A stretch of DNA of 64,000 nucleotides. It comes from Haemonchus contortus. Lineage: Eukaryota; Nematoda; Chromadorea; Rhabditida; Trichostrongylidae. The stretch covers positions 5,411,374 to 5,475,373 of the forward strand of contig LS997567.1 of NCBI GenBank assembly GCA_000469685.2, written 5' to 3'. Shown in pieces: positions 52,001-61,667 of this stretch (positions are counted from its first letter, which is position 1; each line of letters begins with the position of its first letter). A program made the translations under genes and the position numbers. A model generated the notes under the pieces. That model did not search any database. It was given only the letters and a program-made list of their open reading frames with translations, and was not told where the DNA came from.

Positions 52001-53319
52001 CTGGAGGATAAAGGCTTGTTTGGCCCAGACGAGCTAAAAACTAAAGCTAAAGCTAGAGCTAGCTAAAAAAGGCTGAGCTTAATTATGAACTGGGTCGATT
52101 GCCGGGGCCGGTGGTTGGAAGGGGCCAATAGATAGGACAAGATAAGTGGGTGCCTCCTTTGGGTATTTACGCATGTAAAAGACATTCAGTGAAATTCGAG
52201 CCACAGACATTTTCTTCGAACCTCGTAAGGGTAGTTTTCGTGCGAATCTCCCGTCAGAGAGGGTCCGGGTGCGCTTCGTTGCGCGCGTCCGTAGAAGCTA
52301 GGTCACGCCGCAGCCATCGCAAACGGCGGGTCAGCCCGCTATCTTTGACAAACGTCGCAGTTGTCAGCGGGGCATACGAATTGCGCTCGGTCCACGACAG
52401 TGAGCCAAAGGGAAGATAACACGGACAAAAGCAAATAACTCGCTCCACCGACACTTGGTGGTACTGTAGTGTCGTCTCGAACCTCAGTGGGGTGCGCCGC
52501 ACGCGAAGTGAGCGGAGTGACCTACTTTCGACGGACGCGCGCAACGGACGTTCTCCAAGAGGGTCCAGTGTAGAGCGGAAATTTTTTAGCCGAAATTTCA
52601 ATCTATATGGAGACCATGTTGTCGCTTTCAGCAAATTCGGTGGAAAAATGAAATATCGCCGTTTTATCTAGTTTTATTTCCAAATATTTTTCCTGTTTTT
52701 ATTATTTATATTTTACTTTACTAATAGTTTTTAGTTTTGAATTTTTCCAACTTTCTTTTTAATAATAATATTTTCTTATTTTTATTATTATTATCTAATT
52801 TATATTGTTTCTTTAATTTATTATCTTCCTACTTGACTTCCTAGCTTACTGTATGGCCCGATTCCAATTGCTTTCTCATGAACCACTAACTACTACTATT
52901 TGTAATTTACTGGTTACTTACTATGGACTTTTATGATGTTTAATTGCATGCGTGCGCTTCTGATAACTTTCTTTTAGCACCAACATTGCATGCCAGTTAA
53001 CAACCGAAACCTACGGTCTGGTATTTGGATGGAACACCTTCGTGGCAGTAGTTTTGCAAACTGCTTTGACATTGATTGTTGTTGATTCTCATGGTCTTAA
53101 TCTGGACATCAGAACACAAGTGAGCTCCTTAAGAGGCTTCAATAAATCCTTGCTTCTAATCGGTTTTGTATATTCCAGTTTGTCGTGTATGCTGGCTATT
53201 TCGCTGTGGTAACAGCTTTATTCGTAGTAGTATGTGTATACTCGAAGTTCCGAAAGAGTACAACCGATGAGAAGACGGACTCAAGTGAAGAAGACAGTTC
53301 TCATTCGTTACGGGATTAG
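49058..53319 (+). CDS. SLC19-family folate/thiamine carrier, copy A
   Basis: Plasma-membrane vitamin transporter of the reduced-folate-carrier family (C. elegans FOLT-1 to -3; human SLC19A1-3). Nine exons: 49058-49231, 49305-49443, 49714-49895, 49956-50098, 50164-50311, 50953-51046, 51524-51728, 52978-53119 and 53179-53319 (TAG). All phases agree, giving 455 residues, close to C. elegans FOLT proteins. Family marks include [14 protein letters not shown] near residue 18, [54 protein letters not shown] and the post-loop [10 protein letters not shown]. About 12 membrane helices are expected; the C-terminus is short and acidic ([10 protein letters not shown]). Introns carry a SINE and MITE B4. 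Substrate (folate or thiamine) cannot be decided from sequence alone. The start ATG follows an AG acceptor by ~65 nt. Confidence 0.94.
51838..52015 (-). mobile_element. SINE fragment
   Basis: Diverged family member in intron 7 of SLC19 copy A: CGCACATTCGACTTGCATTC, ACTTGCGATGGCCAG, then a degraded end. No tRNA head is visible. Confidence 0.65.
52267..52557 (+). mobile_element. MITE family B, copy 4
   Basis: Flanked by a perfect AGAGGGTCC repeat (52258-52266 and 52558-52566), a 9 bp duplication. In intron 7 of SLC19 copy A. Confidence 0.92.
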
Positions 53320-53639
53320 CCACCGATTCAGTAACTGATAGATAGGAGAGTTTTATTGTAGACGTGTGTCTAGCACCTGTGCTCTTTTGAGGGACAAATT
53401 TCCTGTGGAAATAAAAAGTTCTATGTTAGTTTTGTTAGTTAGTTTTTTCAATATTCTCCCAGACTCATTGCTGTCCTCCACAGCTAGCGGGTTCAGAGAA
53501 CCACAAAATTGGTCCTTCTGGTCTACTCAGGGAACCAAAAACATGGTCCCTTTCCCGTCGGTGATTCGTGAGCCGCGTCGGTTATTGTATGCTCGCCGTC
53601 AATCCAGTTTACGAAGGATGAACTTCCTTTGCGGGAGTT

Positions 53640-53800
53640 AAGCCCGTTTTAGAGTGCGCCCTACATTCGATATCTATTCAGGATCGTACCTATCGACGGC
53701 CTCGGAGAGAGGGAAGGCTTGATTGGTTTGGGCGGATATCGATCCATGATACAAGTCTTTCGACCATGAGTGTAATGGTGATTTACTCGGCGCTACTGAT
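53640..53800 (-). mobile_element. Internally deleted SINE
   Basis: Contains the SINE blocks ACATTCGATATCTATTCAGG and GGGCGGATATCGATCC, but lacks the middle. It lies just left of a fuller copy. Confidence 0.6.
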
Positions 53801-53827
53801 AAATAGTACCGGTTGATAAATATAAAC

Positions 53828-54128
53828 GATAAAAAGGATAAAGTTTTTGGCGTTAATCAATCCCGTCTGAGGGATGCGCCCCCGCACTCGACTTCCATTC
53901 AGAATCGTAGTGGCGTAATGAGTGCGTATGTGGCCTATACAATGACTTGCGGTGGCCAGCCGATGTACAAGTCAGTGCTTTTATCCTCCCAGACGAGTCT
54001 AGTACCAATTCGCCGGTCCCGGAGGGATGGAAGGCTCAGTTGGCCTAGGCGGGCATCGATCCGGGATTTGAATCCCTGACCGTGCGTGTGATTTGGTGCG
54101 CCACTTGCCACTACACCACCTCCGCCCT
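53828..54128 (-). mobile_element. tRNA-derived SINE, most complete copy
   Basis: On the minus strand it runs: GGCGGAGGTGGTGTAGTGGC (A-box region), GGGATTCAAATCCC (B-box region), CTTCCATCCCTCCGGGACC, TTGTACATCGGCTGGCC, ACTACGATTCTGAATGGAAG, CATCCCTCAGACGGGATTG, then a GGCGTTAATC/CCAAAAAC-type tail. About 300 bp. Useful as the reference for the other copies. Confidence 0.82.
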
Positions 54129-55922
54129 TGATAAATATAATTTGTTAAAATGGGATCATCCTGCGGCACGTGCTGCTTGGAAAGTGGCCAGAACAGCTGT
54201 GAAGGAGGGTGTGAGGTGACATATTACGCCTTTGCCGATTTGTGTCAGGTACAACCAAACTAGCAAGTATGTGGTCACAAAGATCGGTCAGAAGGATCAC
54301 GAGAGTTCAGATGACAGTCAAAAGCCAATATTTCAAGCTCGAACGCTATGTATCCGCCTCCCTTGATCAATAGCGCTCATCGGAGCTTCGACGTGGTGAC
54401 TAATTGTAAGCTGAACCTTCCATTGATTTCGTGACTAATCCCGATTCTTGCAATGGTACATCGATAAAAAGGTCTCTATCCCATTTTTTATAGCATCGTG
54501 GTAGCCATATAATCATTTTTCCTAAATGTAACAACCTTAAATATGTCTTCCACACTTCACCACATGCAGAGGTGGGATACGTACATAGTTCGACGGGTGC
54601 CGCTACCACTCGCATGGTCCAGAGATCAAATTTCTAATCGATACCCACCTAGGACTACCCATCCTTTGATTTTCACTCTTCCATATTCGACTAATTGCTA
54701 TCCGATTCGTTTGATCCCGGCTTTCTCTACTCTGTATGGGGCCAATATGCATTCAAATGCAGTTGCTGTCCTAAATGGATGTAGTATAGGTGGGACATCC
54801 CGAAATGGGCGGAGTTTGTTAACATCAAAAACTTCGCGTAGTCATTCATGTTTTGTTTTGAACTCTAGCACTGGGGCCTTTCCACAGAGTACATTCTCAT
54901 GACTGTACAAGTCGTAGGAATGTACTTCGGTGTTTTTGTTATAGTTCTTTCAGTAACTTGTACAGTATCGATTAGTACTGGGGATCAATAAGTACATAAA
55001 GCACGTCAACGTTCTTTGTAGTCCGACTGTTTTGCCCAGTGCTTGTCGACTTTTGCCTGCCCCTGCCTTCCTAGAGTTTATCATTTACGATTACTTTTTC
55101 GTAAATATTGCCTAGCTTAGGACTTTGTCCGGGTAGGAAGAAAAGGAAAAAGTCATCCCTCCTTTCTTTTTCTCTCTTGAAGTCCTACGCCGTCACTAAT
55201 CTGAAAGGCACACTCTTCAGTTTCGTTTCCCCGGTTGCTGATAAAAGTGTGGTTAGCACGTTGCTGTACTTTTTCCAATCAAACAGCCGAATTTTGGTAA
55301 TTCGTGGATTCCAATGGAGTACCCCATCTTTTCTCGTGATCGATTAGTCTATTTTGATGAACAAAACTGGCAACGATCCATCTTTTGCTTTTGCCAATGT
55401 TTTTAACTGTAAACTACATATTGATCGACCCTTCAGTGGGGTTAGTGTTGATGTGGGCATATGTGGTCTCAATATAAATAGAGATAGGATGCTGATTTTT
55501 TGATTTTTCGACATTTCTACCTCCAACTCCCTTTTCTACATTTCCTTAAGTTCAATAGGGTCTACTTTTTCTGACTTTTTCTACTTTCCACTCTATTTCC
55601 ATTTGTAACTCTTAAGAAACCAGAAAATATGTTCTCTACACTGCTGGGTTGTCGCTATTAATGTAAAATGAAGGAGATTTGTATGATAATTAGTGTTACT
55701 GGTATTGTTATTGTAACTTGTAACTTCCTCTGTTCTTTACTTTAGTTGTTGGACGATGAAGACTTGTATTGAAACAGAGGTAACTTCTGTCCAACCACCT
55801 GGTCACCCACGAGGAAATGTGGTGCTCGCTGACATGCTTCTCCCTAGACCGCCTTACTGCCTAAGCAATTTTCGGGGCTTCTTTTTTCTTTAGCAAATTC
55901 AATAGTAATCTCTTGCTAAGGG

Positions 55923-55976
55923 AAGCCACCCAAAAACACCCAACACCCAAAACACCCAAAACACCGACACCCAAAA
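55923..55976. repeat. Minisatellite-like ACACCCAAA repeats
   Basis: Five to six imperfect copies of a 9-10 bp unit (CACCCAAAA type). Non-coding. Confidence 0.8.
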
Positions 55977-56371
55977 ACTTCGTCCCCAATTTAAAGTTTA
56001 AAGGTAGAGTTGTAATGTTCGCTTGTCTAGGCCGTAGAACGAAAAACGAAATGTTTTTCGAAAAAGACACGAGACAGTCATAATTCTAGTTGTAAGTTAA
56101 AAAAAACTACCAATAAAAAGTTTTCATATTTTTCGGTTCTGGCACATTTCCGATGTTTTGTATGTAGGTGGCTACTATTTTTTGGCCGTGGTGAAGAACA
56201 TAATCTACTGGTAACGAAAAAAATGCTAGTAAACTTTTGAGGTGAATCTTTCTTTTACACAAACATATTTGCCCTTGCCGGGCATTTCAGAGATGCCGTT
56301 TTCACGATTTTTTCACATTCTTTTTTTTCGACGTAAAACGGGAAATACTCAGCAAAGGCAAGCGGTAATTC

Positions 56372-56868
56372 CTCCCTTGAAGGCACAATTCACGATAAAA
56401 ATGGCTTTTGAGATTACCCACAGGATGAATTTTAGGCCCCCGCGTATACTATATCTGGCATTATTAGGTCGGAAAACGGCCTAGTTAGGGAGTTATAGAA
56501 GCTCAAAGATTGGCCCGTGTGTATCTTCGGACGAGTTTCACCGGCATTGTAGGGGCTGCACCGATCACCAAGGAACCCATGTAGGAAGTTCAAACAACTC
56601 GTCATGACCCATATCGACAGTGAAAGACAGTCTGGACATTTTGGCTTGATATAGTTAGCTCTTTGGACAATTGTAATAACTGAAATCTTGTCCGAATACC
56701 CCTTCCATGTTATTACCGTCATGGCAATCTCGTCCAACCTCTACTTTCCCCACTTTTGAGAGGCCATATTTTTCTTGAAATCGGCGAATTCTCTCGCGTT
56801 TTTCACTACTTCCGTTTTTAGAATAAAAACGGGTACCCCAAAAATATCGTGAACTGTGCCTTTAAATT
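56372..56868. mobile_element. TIR DNA element (~500 bp)
   Basis: Left end TTGAAGGCACAATTCACGAT and right end ATATCGTGAACTGTGCCTTT are inverted repeats and match the termini of the 18428 element. The interior differs, so the two are separate non-autonomous derivatives of one transposase system. Confidence 0.8.
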
Positions 56869-57194
56869 CATTTTCTTTGTTGGAGAATTAGAGTCCTTCA
56901 TGCTGATCACCTGTAGCAGCGCTGCCCATTTTCGGACTATCAACCTCTTTTTACTATTCTCATTCACCGTTATCAATAACGCCACAAAGTCTTGCTCAGT
57001 AAAGGGATGGGTTACCAGGATGGTTATTGCAAAGAGAGGGGTGCACCCCGGATGTAAAAATAGGCAATCCGCTTCTTTAATTTCCTTGTTTCCTCTGTTC
57101 AGTGAAAATAAGATTAATTACTTCTCATCGAGTACTTTTTTACCTTTACACTATTCGTAACGTGAAATACTGGATTTCCCACCATAAGAACGTG

Positions 57195-57985
57195 CCATAA
57201 AGAAAGGATAAAGTGGCAAAATCTTTGGCGTTAATCACTTCGCCCCGCATTCGACTTCTATTCAGAATCGTAGGGGCGGTTGATTACGTATGTATGTAGC
57301 CTATACAATGGTTCCCATAGTGGACTAGTTGCTGCCGTAGTTCGCTTTCCCGCCCCTCGATCGGTGTTACGTTAGACGAGTGTCGAGACAAAACAGATTG
57401 CTATTATTCTTTCTAGGACCCACGCACATTCAGCTAATCGTCGAGAGATGAGGCGATGTTTTCCTCCCATTCTTTTTTCCTCTGTTTTTCTTTTTGCTGC
57501 AGCGATCCCTTATTTTATTCCCTCCTCCTAGTAGGCTGAAAAAGGTGAGCAACTTTTGCTGTTACTAGGGTTTTTTTGTTTACTTATGCTTATAAGTGAA
57601 TGAATTTTTGCTTACCATTGTCTGTTATTCGCACCAGGACCCACACGCGCGCAGTGAAACACACTGTTTAGCTCGTCCGGGCGCCCCACTCTTCTTCATT
57701 TTTCTGGTTTCATTCTCGCCCAGCCCCCTTTTTAACGGTTTTTGGAAACCTTTTTCACTTTGGAAACACCTATGCACGCAGTTTCTTCACCTCAGTCGCA
57801 CTAGTTTCGATCTTGTCTTCCATTTTTCATCATAATCTGGATTACCCAAAATTATCGCGAACTGTGCCTTTAAGTCAGTGCTTTTATCCTTCAAGAAAAG
57901 TCTTATACCGATCCCCAGAGGCATTGAAGGCCCGGTTGGCTTGGGCGAGTATCGATCCAGTTCTTTATACTTGGATCATGTGTCA
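57195..57985 (-). mobile_element. SINE split by a TIR element
   Basis: SINE tail and body at 57195-57310 (GGCGTTAATC, GCATTCGACTTC, GCCTATACAATG) continue after 57881 with GTCAGTGCTTTTATCC, GATCCCCAGAGGCATTGAAGG and GGGCGAGTATCGATCCAG. The tRNA head beyond this is degraded. Confidence 0.78.
57311..57881 (-). mobile_element. TIR element nested in the SINE (second copy of the 18428 element)
   Basis: Reverse orientation. It shares GTTGCTGCCGT, GCCCCTCGATCG and TTAGACGAGTGTCGAG with 18428-19078, and ends CGCGAACTGTGCCTTTAA. About 105 bp of the left end, including that TIR, is deleted. Confidence 0.8.
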
Positions 57986-58648
57986 TGCATGCATGCATAT
58001 GTGCGATAGAGCGTCATTTGCCCGTACACAACCTCCTCCCGTATCATGAATGTGTGTAGTGATTCCTCTGGAATTTCTCAGTGTAAACTGTGACGTTTGA
58101 CGTCCCAACATTGCACTCTCGAATGTTCATAACTGAGATCGAAGCTTTGGCTCCACACAAATGAATGGCTCATGAACTATTTGATTTAAGGCCACTTGAC
58201 TTGTGCGGGCACCTAAAAGTCAAGGTTTTCAGGGAAGTTTCAAAACTAGGAAGATTCACGAGAGAATAACCTCCATGATGTCACAGGGGTGGGACTACGA
58301 CAGTAGCATTTAACAACGTGTTTCCCGGGTTAAAGTTCAGGTTGAGGGCGCTCGTAGCTCGCTGTCTTTGTCATTCCCCTTTCTTTCAAAATTTTTTCAG
58401 GAACGAGACATTACACGTTCATTTCGTTTCTTGATTTTTAAACGGAACTTTCAAGGAAGAAAGAAAACAAATGAGATAGGGTTGAAGCGGCCTCTTCCGA
58501 TTGCGGAAGAAACCAGTTCAAATACTACGCTGAAAAACCCATCTTTGAAAAGTTTTTGTCGTTATGGTGTTTAGTAAACAGCTACTTTCTATTGTGACAT
58601 CACTGTAAAGTACATTATTCATTTTATGAGTCTTTTTTCGAAGACAAG

Positions 58649-58671
58649 TCCTCTCTCTCTCTCTCTCTCGA
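58649..58671. repeat. (CT)n microsatellite
   Basis: About ten CT units, next to the family-A MITE. Confidence 0.85.
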
Positions 58672-58684
58672 AGAGCTTATAGGC

Positions 58685-58941
58685 GGGAAACGGGCAGTAG
58701 GAACGGTTTCGGGTAATCGATTCGCCGCACGCGGCTGTCGCGAACTTCGTTTCGCCGTTATTACGGCTCTAGCGTTCATCATACAGCTCGATCGCTATGC
58801 GATTATTACTTTTGGCATGATTCTACAGTTAGTTCTTTTGTTGCAGTATTTCTTACTTGCTGCCGCATTCTGCTACATTCCTTCGCGCGCGGCGTCTCTC
58901 TTGTCGCGACGCGACGATTTCGTTTCTACTGCACCACACCC
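58685..58941 (-). mobile_element. MITE family A, copy 7
   Basis: Ends GGGCAGTAGGAACGG and CTGCACCACACCC. Flanks CTTATAGGC / CTTATACAC are a decayed 9 bp duplication. It lies ~275 bp upstream of SLC19 copy B, close enough to touch its promoter. Confidence 0.87.
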
Positions 58942-59215
58942 CTTATACACTGTCTCGTCGCATGGTTATCAGATCACTGCCATTTCTCTGGACAATTCGA
59001 AGCGTTTTTGTACAAATACCCACAAACTATGCATTTTTATGTTTTCAAGTTTATACTAGCTAGTAAGCGCTGTGTTCGCGCCAACGTATCAAGGTAAACT
59101 TCCTTTCAGACTTTTACTTACTATCTGACGACTTGTAGACTACCAAACTGACATTAGCTCTCATTGGAGCGTCATGTATGTGCCTGGCCGGAGCTAATCG
59201 CCTTCAATTGCCACA

Positions 59216-61392
59216 ATGGACTGGAAGAAAACCGCCATTCTTTTCTGTATATATGGAATTACAAAAGAATTCCGGCCAGCAACACCTTTCCTTACTCCAT
59301 TCCTTATCTCAAGTTATAAGAATCTTACGCTAGAAGAAGTTTATGGACAGATTTTTCCGATATGGACCTATTCCTACATGTTCTCTTTGGTGGGTATTTT
59401 TTGTTATTTTTCCGCCATGTTACTAAATGATTTTTACACTTCTTTACAGGTTCCTATATTTATTTTAACGGACGTTCTCCGATACAAACCTATCATTGTA
59501 CTTGAAGGGGCATGCCTTTCAATTACATGGGCAATTATTGTCTGGGGTGAAGGTGTCCGGCAGATGCAATTGATGCAGATGTTCTTTGGTGAGCCAATTT
59601 CAGTCACTATCACAAGTCAAAAATCTGTCTAGTCGCCACTGTAAAATCACAAAGAAAGTCTGAGAGTTGATCGATTATGATTGGGGATACGCCACCGCAT
59701 TCGAATCTTATTCAGAATCGTAATCACGTTTGAATGGGTGTTTCTTCAATGCAATGAACTGCAGGGTCAGCTGGATAAACAAATCGTTTTATTTACTTTC
59801 TAAGTTGGGTCCAGTAACAATCAGCTATTTCTATAGGGATGGGAAATATGGCTAATCGGTTATCGATCCGGGTGTATAGACAAAAATAAGACAGAATGTG
59901 TTTAGCGGAGGAAAAAACTGAAAAAGCTTCACGAGTTAGCCTACAGAGTTGCTTTTTCGGAGTAAAAAAATGGGAGAAAAATAGCATCGGAAGATAAGGT
60001 GAGCAGAATCGCACCGAAAAGTTTAATAGAGGCTACGGATAACTGGGTAGATCTTGGTTCTATGGGTATTTGGACGAGCCGTTCAAATGTACGCGCCAAC
60101 GCGTGCAGCTGGCTGCGGTAAGCTGCCTGCGTCTAAGGTGTGGGTCCCGGTGCGAATTGTATATCCACTACGGCCTCTACAATGCCGTGAGGATGGGCCA
60201 CAAAACTTTACTGGTTCTTTGCGTAACCGAGATCACTTACAAGTACACCTTTCTGGGCTACAGTACTGGAAACTTTTTCTATGAAAACTTCTAAGGAAAA
60301 AGTCGTACTAAAGACTATTTCAGTAAAGGCTACAAGAAGTTTCAAGAGTCTTCCAGGCGTAGCATCAGCTTCGAAAGTTGCCTACTACTCGTATATGTAT
60401 GCAGTTGTGGACAAGAAGCATTACCGTAAAGTTACCTCGTATGCTCGTAGTGCTGCTCTCGTGGGGAAACTACTAGGTTTTGGTCTAGCTCAAGTCTTAA
60501 TTTCAACGGGCATAGGATCATATTTCCTCCTCAACCAGGTATTATCCCGTCGCTGAAAGTAATTTTTACTTGTAACTTCTAAAACCCATCTTTTTCCAGA
60601 TATCGTTGATTGCTGTTTGTATCGTTTTCTTTATTGCCATTGCATTGCCAGCTGTCCCTTCGCGAGGTGTTCTCAATCAAGTTTTACATGAGCCCATGGA
60701 TGACCTAACATTCGAAGGCCGGTCTCAAAAAGAACAATTGACGTATCGATCTTTTCTTTCAAAAATCAATACCACCTATTCTATGTAAACAACTTATTTA
60801 TTTATTTGTTTTAAGGCAGGATGAAACAGGAAATGACAAGCTAGGAAAAGATGAGCGTGCCCTCATATTGGATGCTTTGAGAAGCTTCAGTATCTTCAAA
60901 GACAACATGACTGTTCTGAAGTGGTCCCTGTGGTGGTCCCTGATGTGCTGCGGGATTTACCAGGTATTGCTGTTGTTGTTGTTTACAAGCATCATATTTA
61001 GGTACACAGACGATCCGTCCAAGTAATTATTCTCTGCGCTAACTTCTTTTTTATTACTCTGAATCATGCGCCCTGGTTGTAATACATTGTAATAAATAGT
61101 AGTAACACGTGATCTTGTGTACTTTATCGTTGCCCAGTGCATGGCAACTTCAAAGTACACATGATCACGTTTTGCTTGTTCTATGAGCTGGAGAATAGGC
61201 CTATGAAGATAACGACTGAGCCCACCAGTTGACAGAAACACAGCTTGGCAAGTTGCCAAAAGTGGCAGTTGTATTGTCACAAATCTTTTTCTCTTCAGAT
61301 TTGTAACTACACACAGTCACTATGGATCGAAATGCAGCCCGATCACAGCAAAGTGGAGAACGGGTTAATAGAATTCTTGGTAACATTAATAG
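59216..61392 (+). CDS. SLC19-family folate/thiamine carrier, copy B (3' incomplete)
   Basis: Tandem paralogue of the 49058 gene. Six exons: 59216-59389, 59450-59588, 60357-60538, 60600-60742, 60816-60963 and 61299-61392. Each has exactly the length and phase of its counterpart in copy A, giving 293 residues so far. The three C-terminal exons must lie beyond the window, past an RTE insertion in intron 6. Conserved family stretches include [39 protein letters not shown] and [10 protein letters not shown]. Copy B differs from A at [10 protein letters not shown] (A) versus SKVAYYSYMY (B) and has different loops. Intron 1 is only 60 nt, a multiple of three and stop-free, so retention would add 20 residues. 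Intron 2 holds a SINE scrap and an unexplained open block (60043-60294). No disabling change is seen in the visible exons. Confidence 0.9.
59683..59775 (-). mobile_element. SINE fragment
   Basis: A short piece of the SINE body (GCATTCGAATCTTATTCAGA, AATGCAATGAACTGCAGGGT) in intron 2 of SLC19 copy B. Confidence 0.55.
60043..60294 (+). other. Coding-like open block inside an SLC19 intron
   Basis: 84 codons without a stop (TAA just before, TAA at 60292-60294). Codons are strongly GC-ending (CTG, GGC, TAC, ATC, CGC), unlike the AT-rich surroundings. The product has several cysteines (LRLRCGSRCELY) and aromatic strands (YIHYGLYNAVRMGHKTL; FLGYSTGNFFYENF). I do not recognise it. It is absent from the matching intron of copy A. 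Options are a captured exon or gene fragment, a stranded exon of another gene, or part of an unknown repeat. Confidence 0.35.
61107..61170. repeat. Inverted repeat, 19 bp arms
   Basis: ACGTGATCTTGTGTACTTT and AAAGTACACATGATCACGT, one mismatch, 26 nt loop with a smaller inner GTTGC/GCAAC pair. In intron 5 of SLC19 copy B, 128 nt before the next exon. Confidence 0.8.
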
Positions 61393-61517
61393 GTACGTTC
61401 TTATCCCTTTTTATTGGGAGCATTTAGGGTCAACCGACAGGTCTTGAGGAGGCTGAAGCAAAATTTTTCAAATTTTTGTAAACAACTAAATAGCAGAATA
61501 TAAACGAGAGTTCAGAA

Positions 61518-61591
61518 GGCAGGGATAGCCGAGTGGATAAGAGTGTAGGCTCACGTCTGCACTTAGAGGAAGTGTGAGTTCGATCCCTGCC
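61518..61591 (+). promoter_or_regulatory. tRNA-like head with A and B boxes (5' of the RTE element)
   Basis: GGCAGGG pairs with CCCTGCC as an acceptor stem. TAGCCGAGTGGA (61526-61537) fits the A box and GAGTTCGATCC (61576-61586) fits the B box of an RNA polymerase III promoter. The D stem is poor, so a functional tRNA is unlikely. Position and orientation suggest it is the 5' end of the LINE, or a SINE head fused to it. Confidence 0.6.
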
Positions 61592-61667
61592 GAGGCAACT
61601 CCATGCCTTGCAAAAATTGCAAAAATGGTATCGGTACCAGCGTCAGGCCAGGTTGACAGGCCGGCTG

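Larger units (their letters stand above)
53320..59215. other. Repeat-filled spacer between the tandem SLC19 genes
   Basis: It contains SINEs (53640, 53828, 57195), two TIR elements, a family-A MITE and microsatellites (listed separately). The remainder, notably 54150-55900, shows only scattered short frames with no support. The promoter of copy B presumably lies at its right end, after the 58685 MITE. Confidence 0.55.

Noticed and set aside
52254..52634. 126-codon minus-strand frame and other long frames over MITEs
   Set aside because: These frames lie inside non-coding MITE copies; similar frames recur wherever the MITE does (for example 46746-47012), so they reflect GC-rich repeat sequence.
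61518..61591. Functional tRNA gene
   Set aside because: A and B boxes and an acceptor stem are present, but the D arm does not pair and no proper anticodon arm with a clear anticodon can be drawn. Better explained as the head of the LINE or a SINE.
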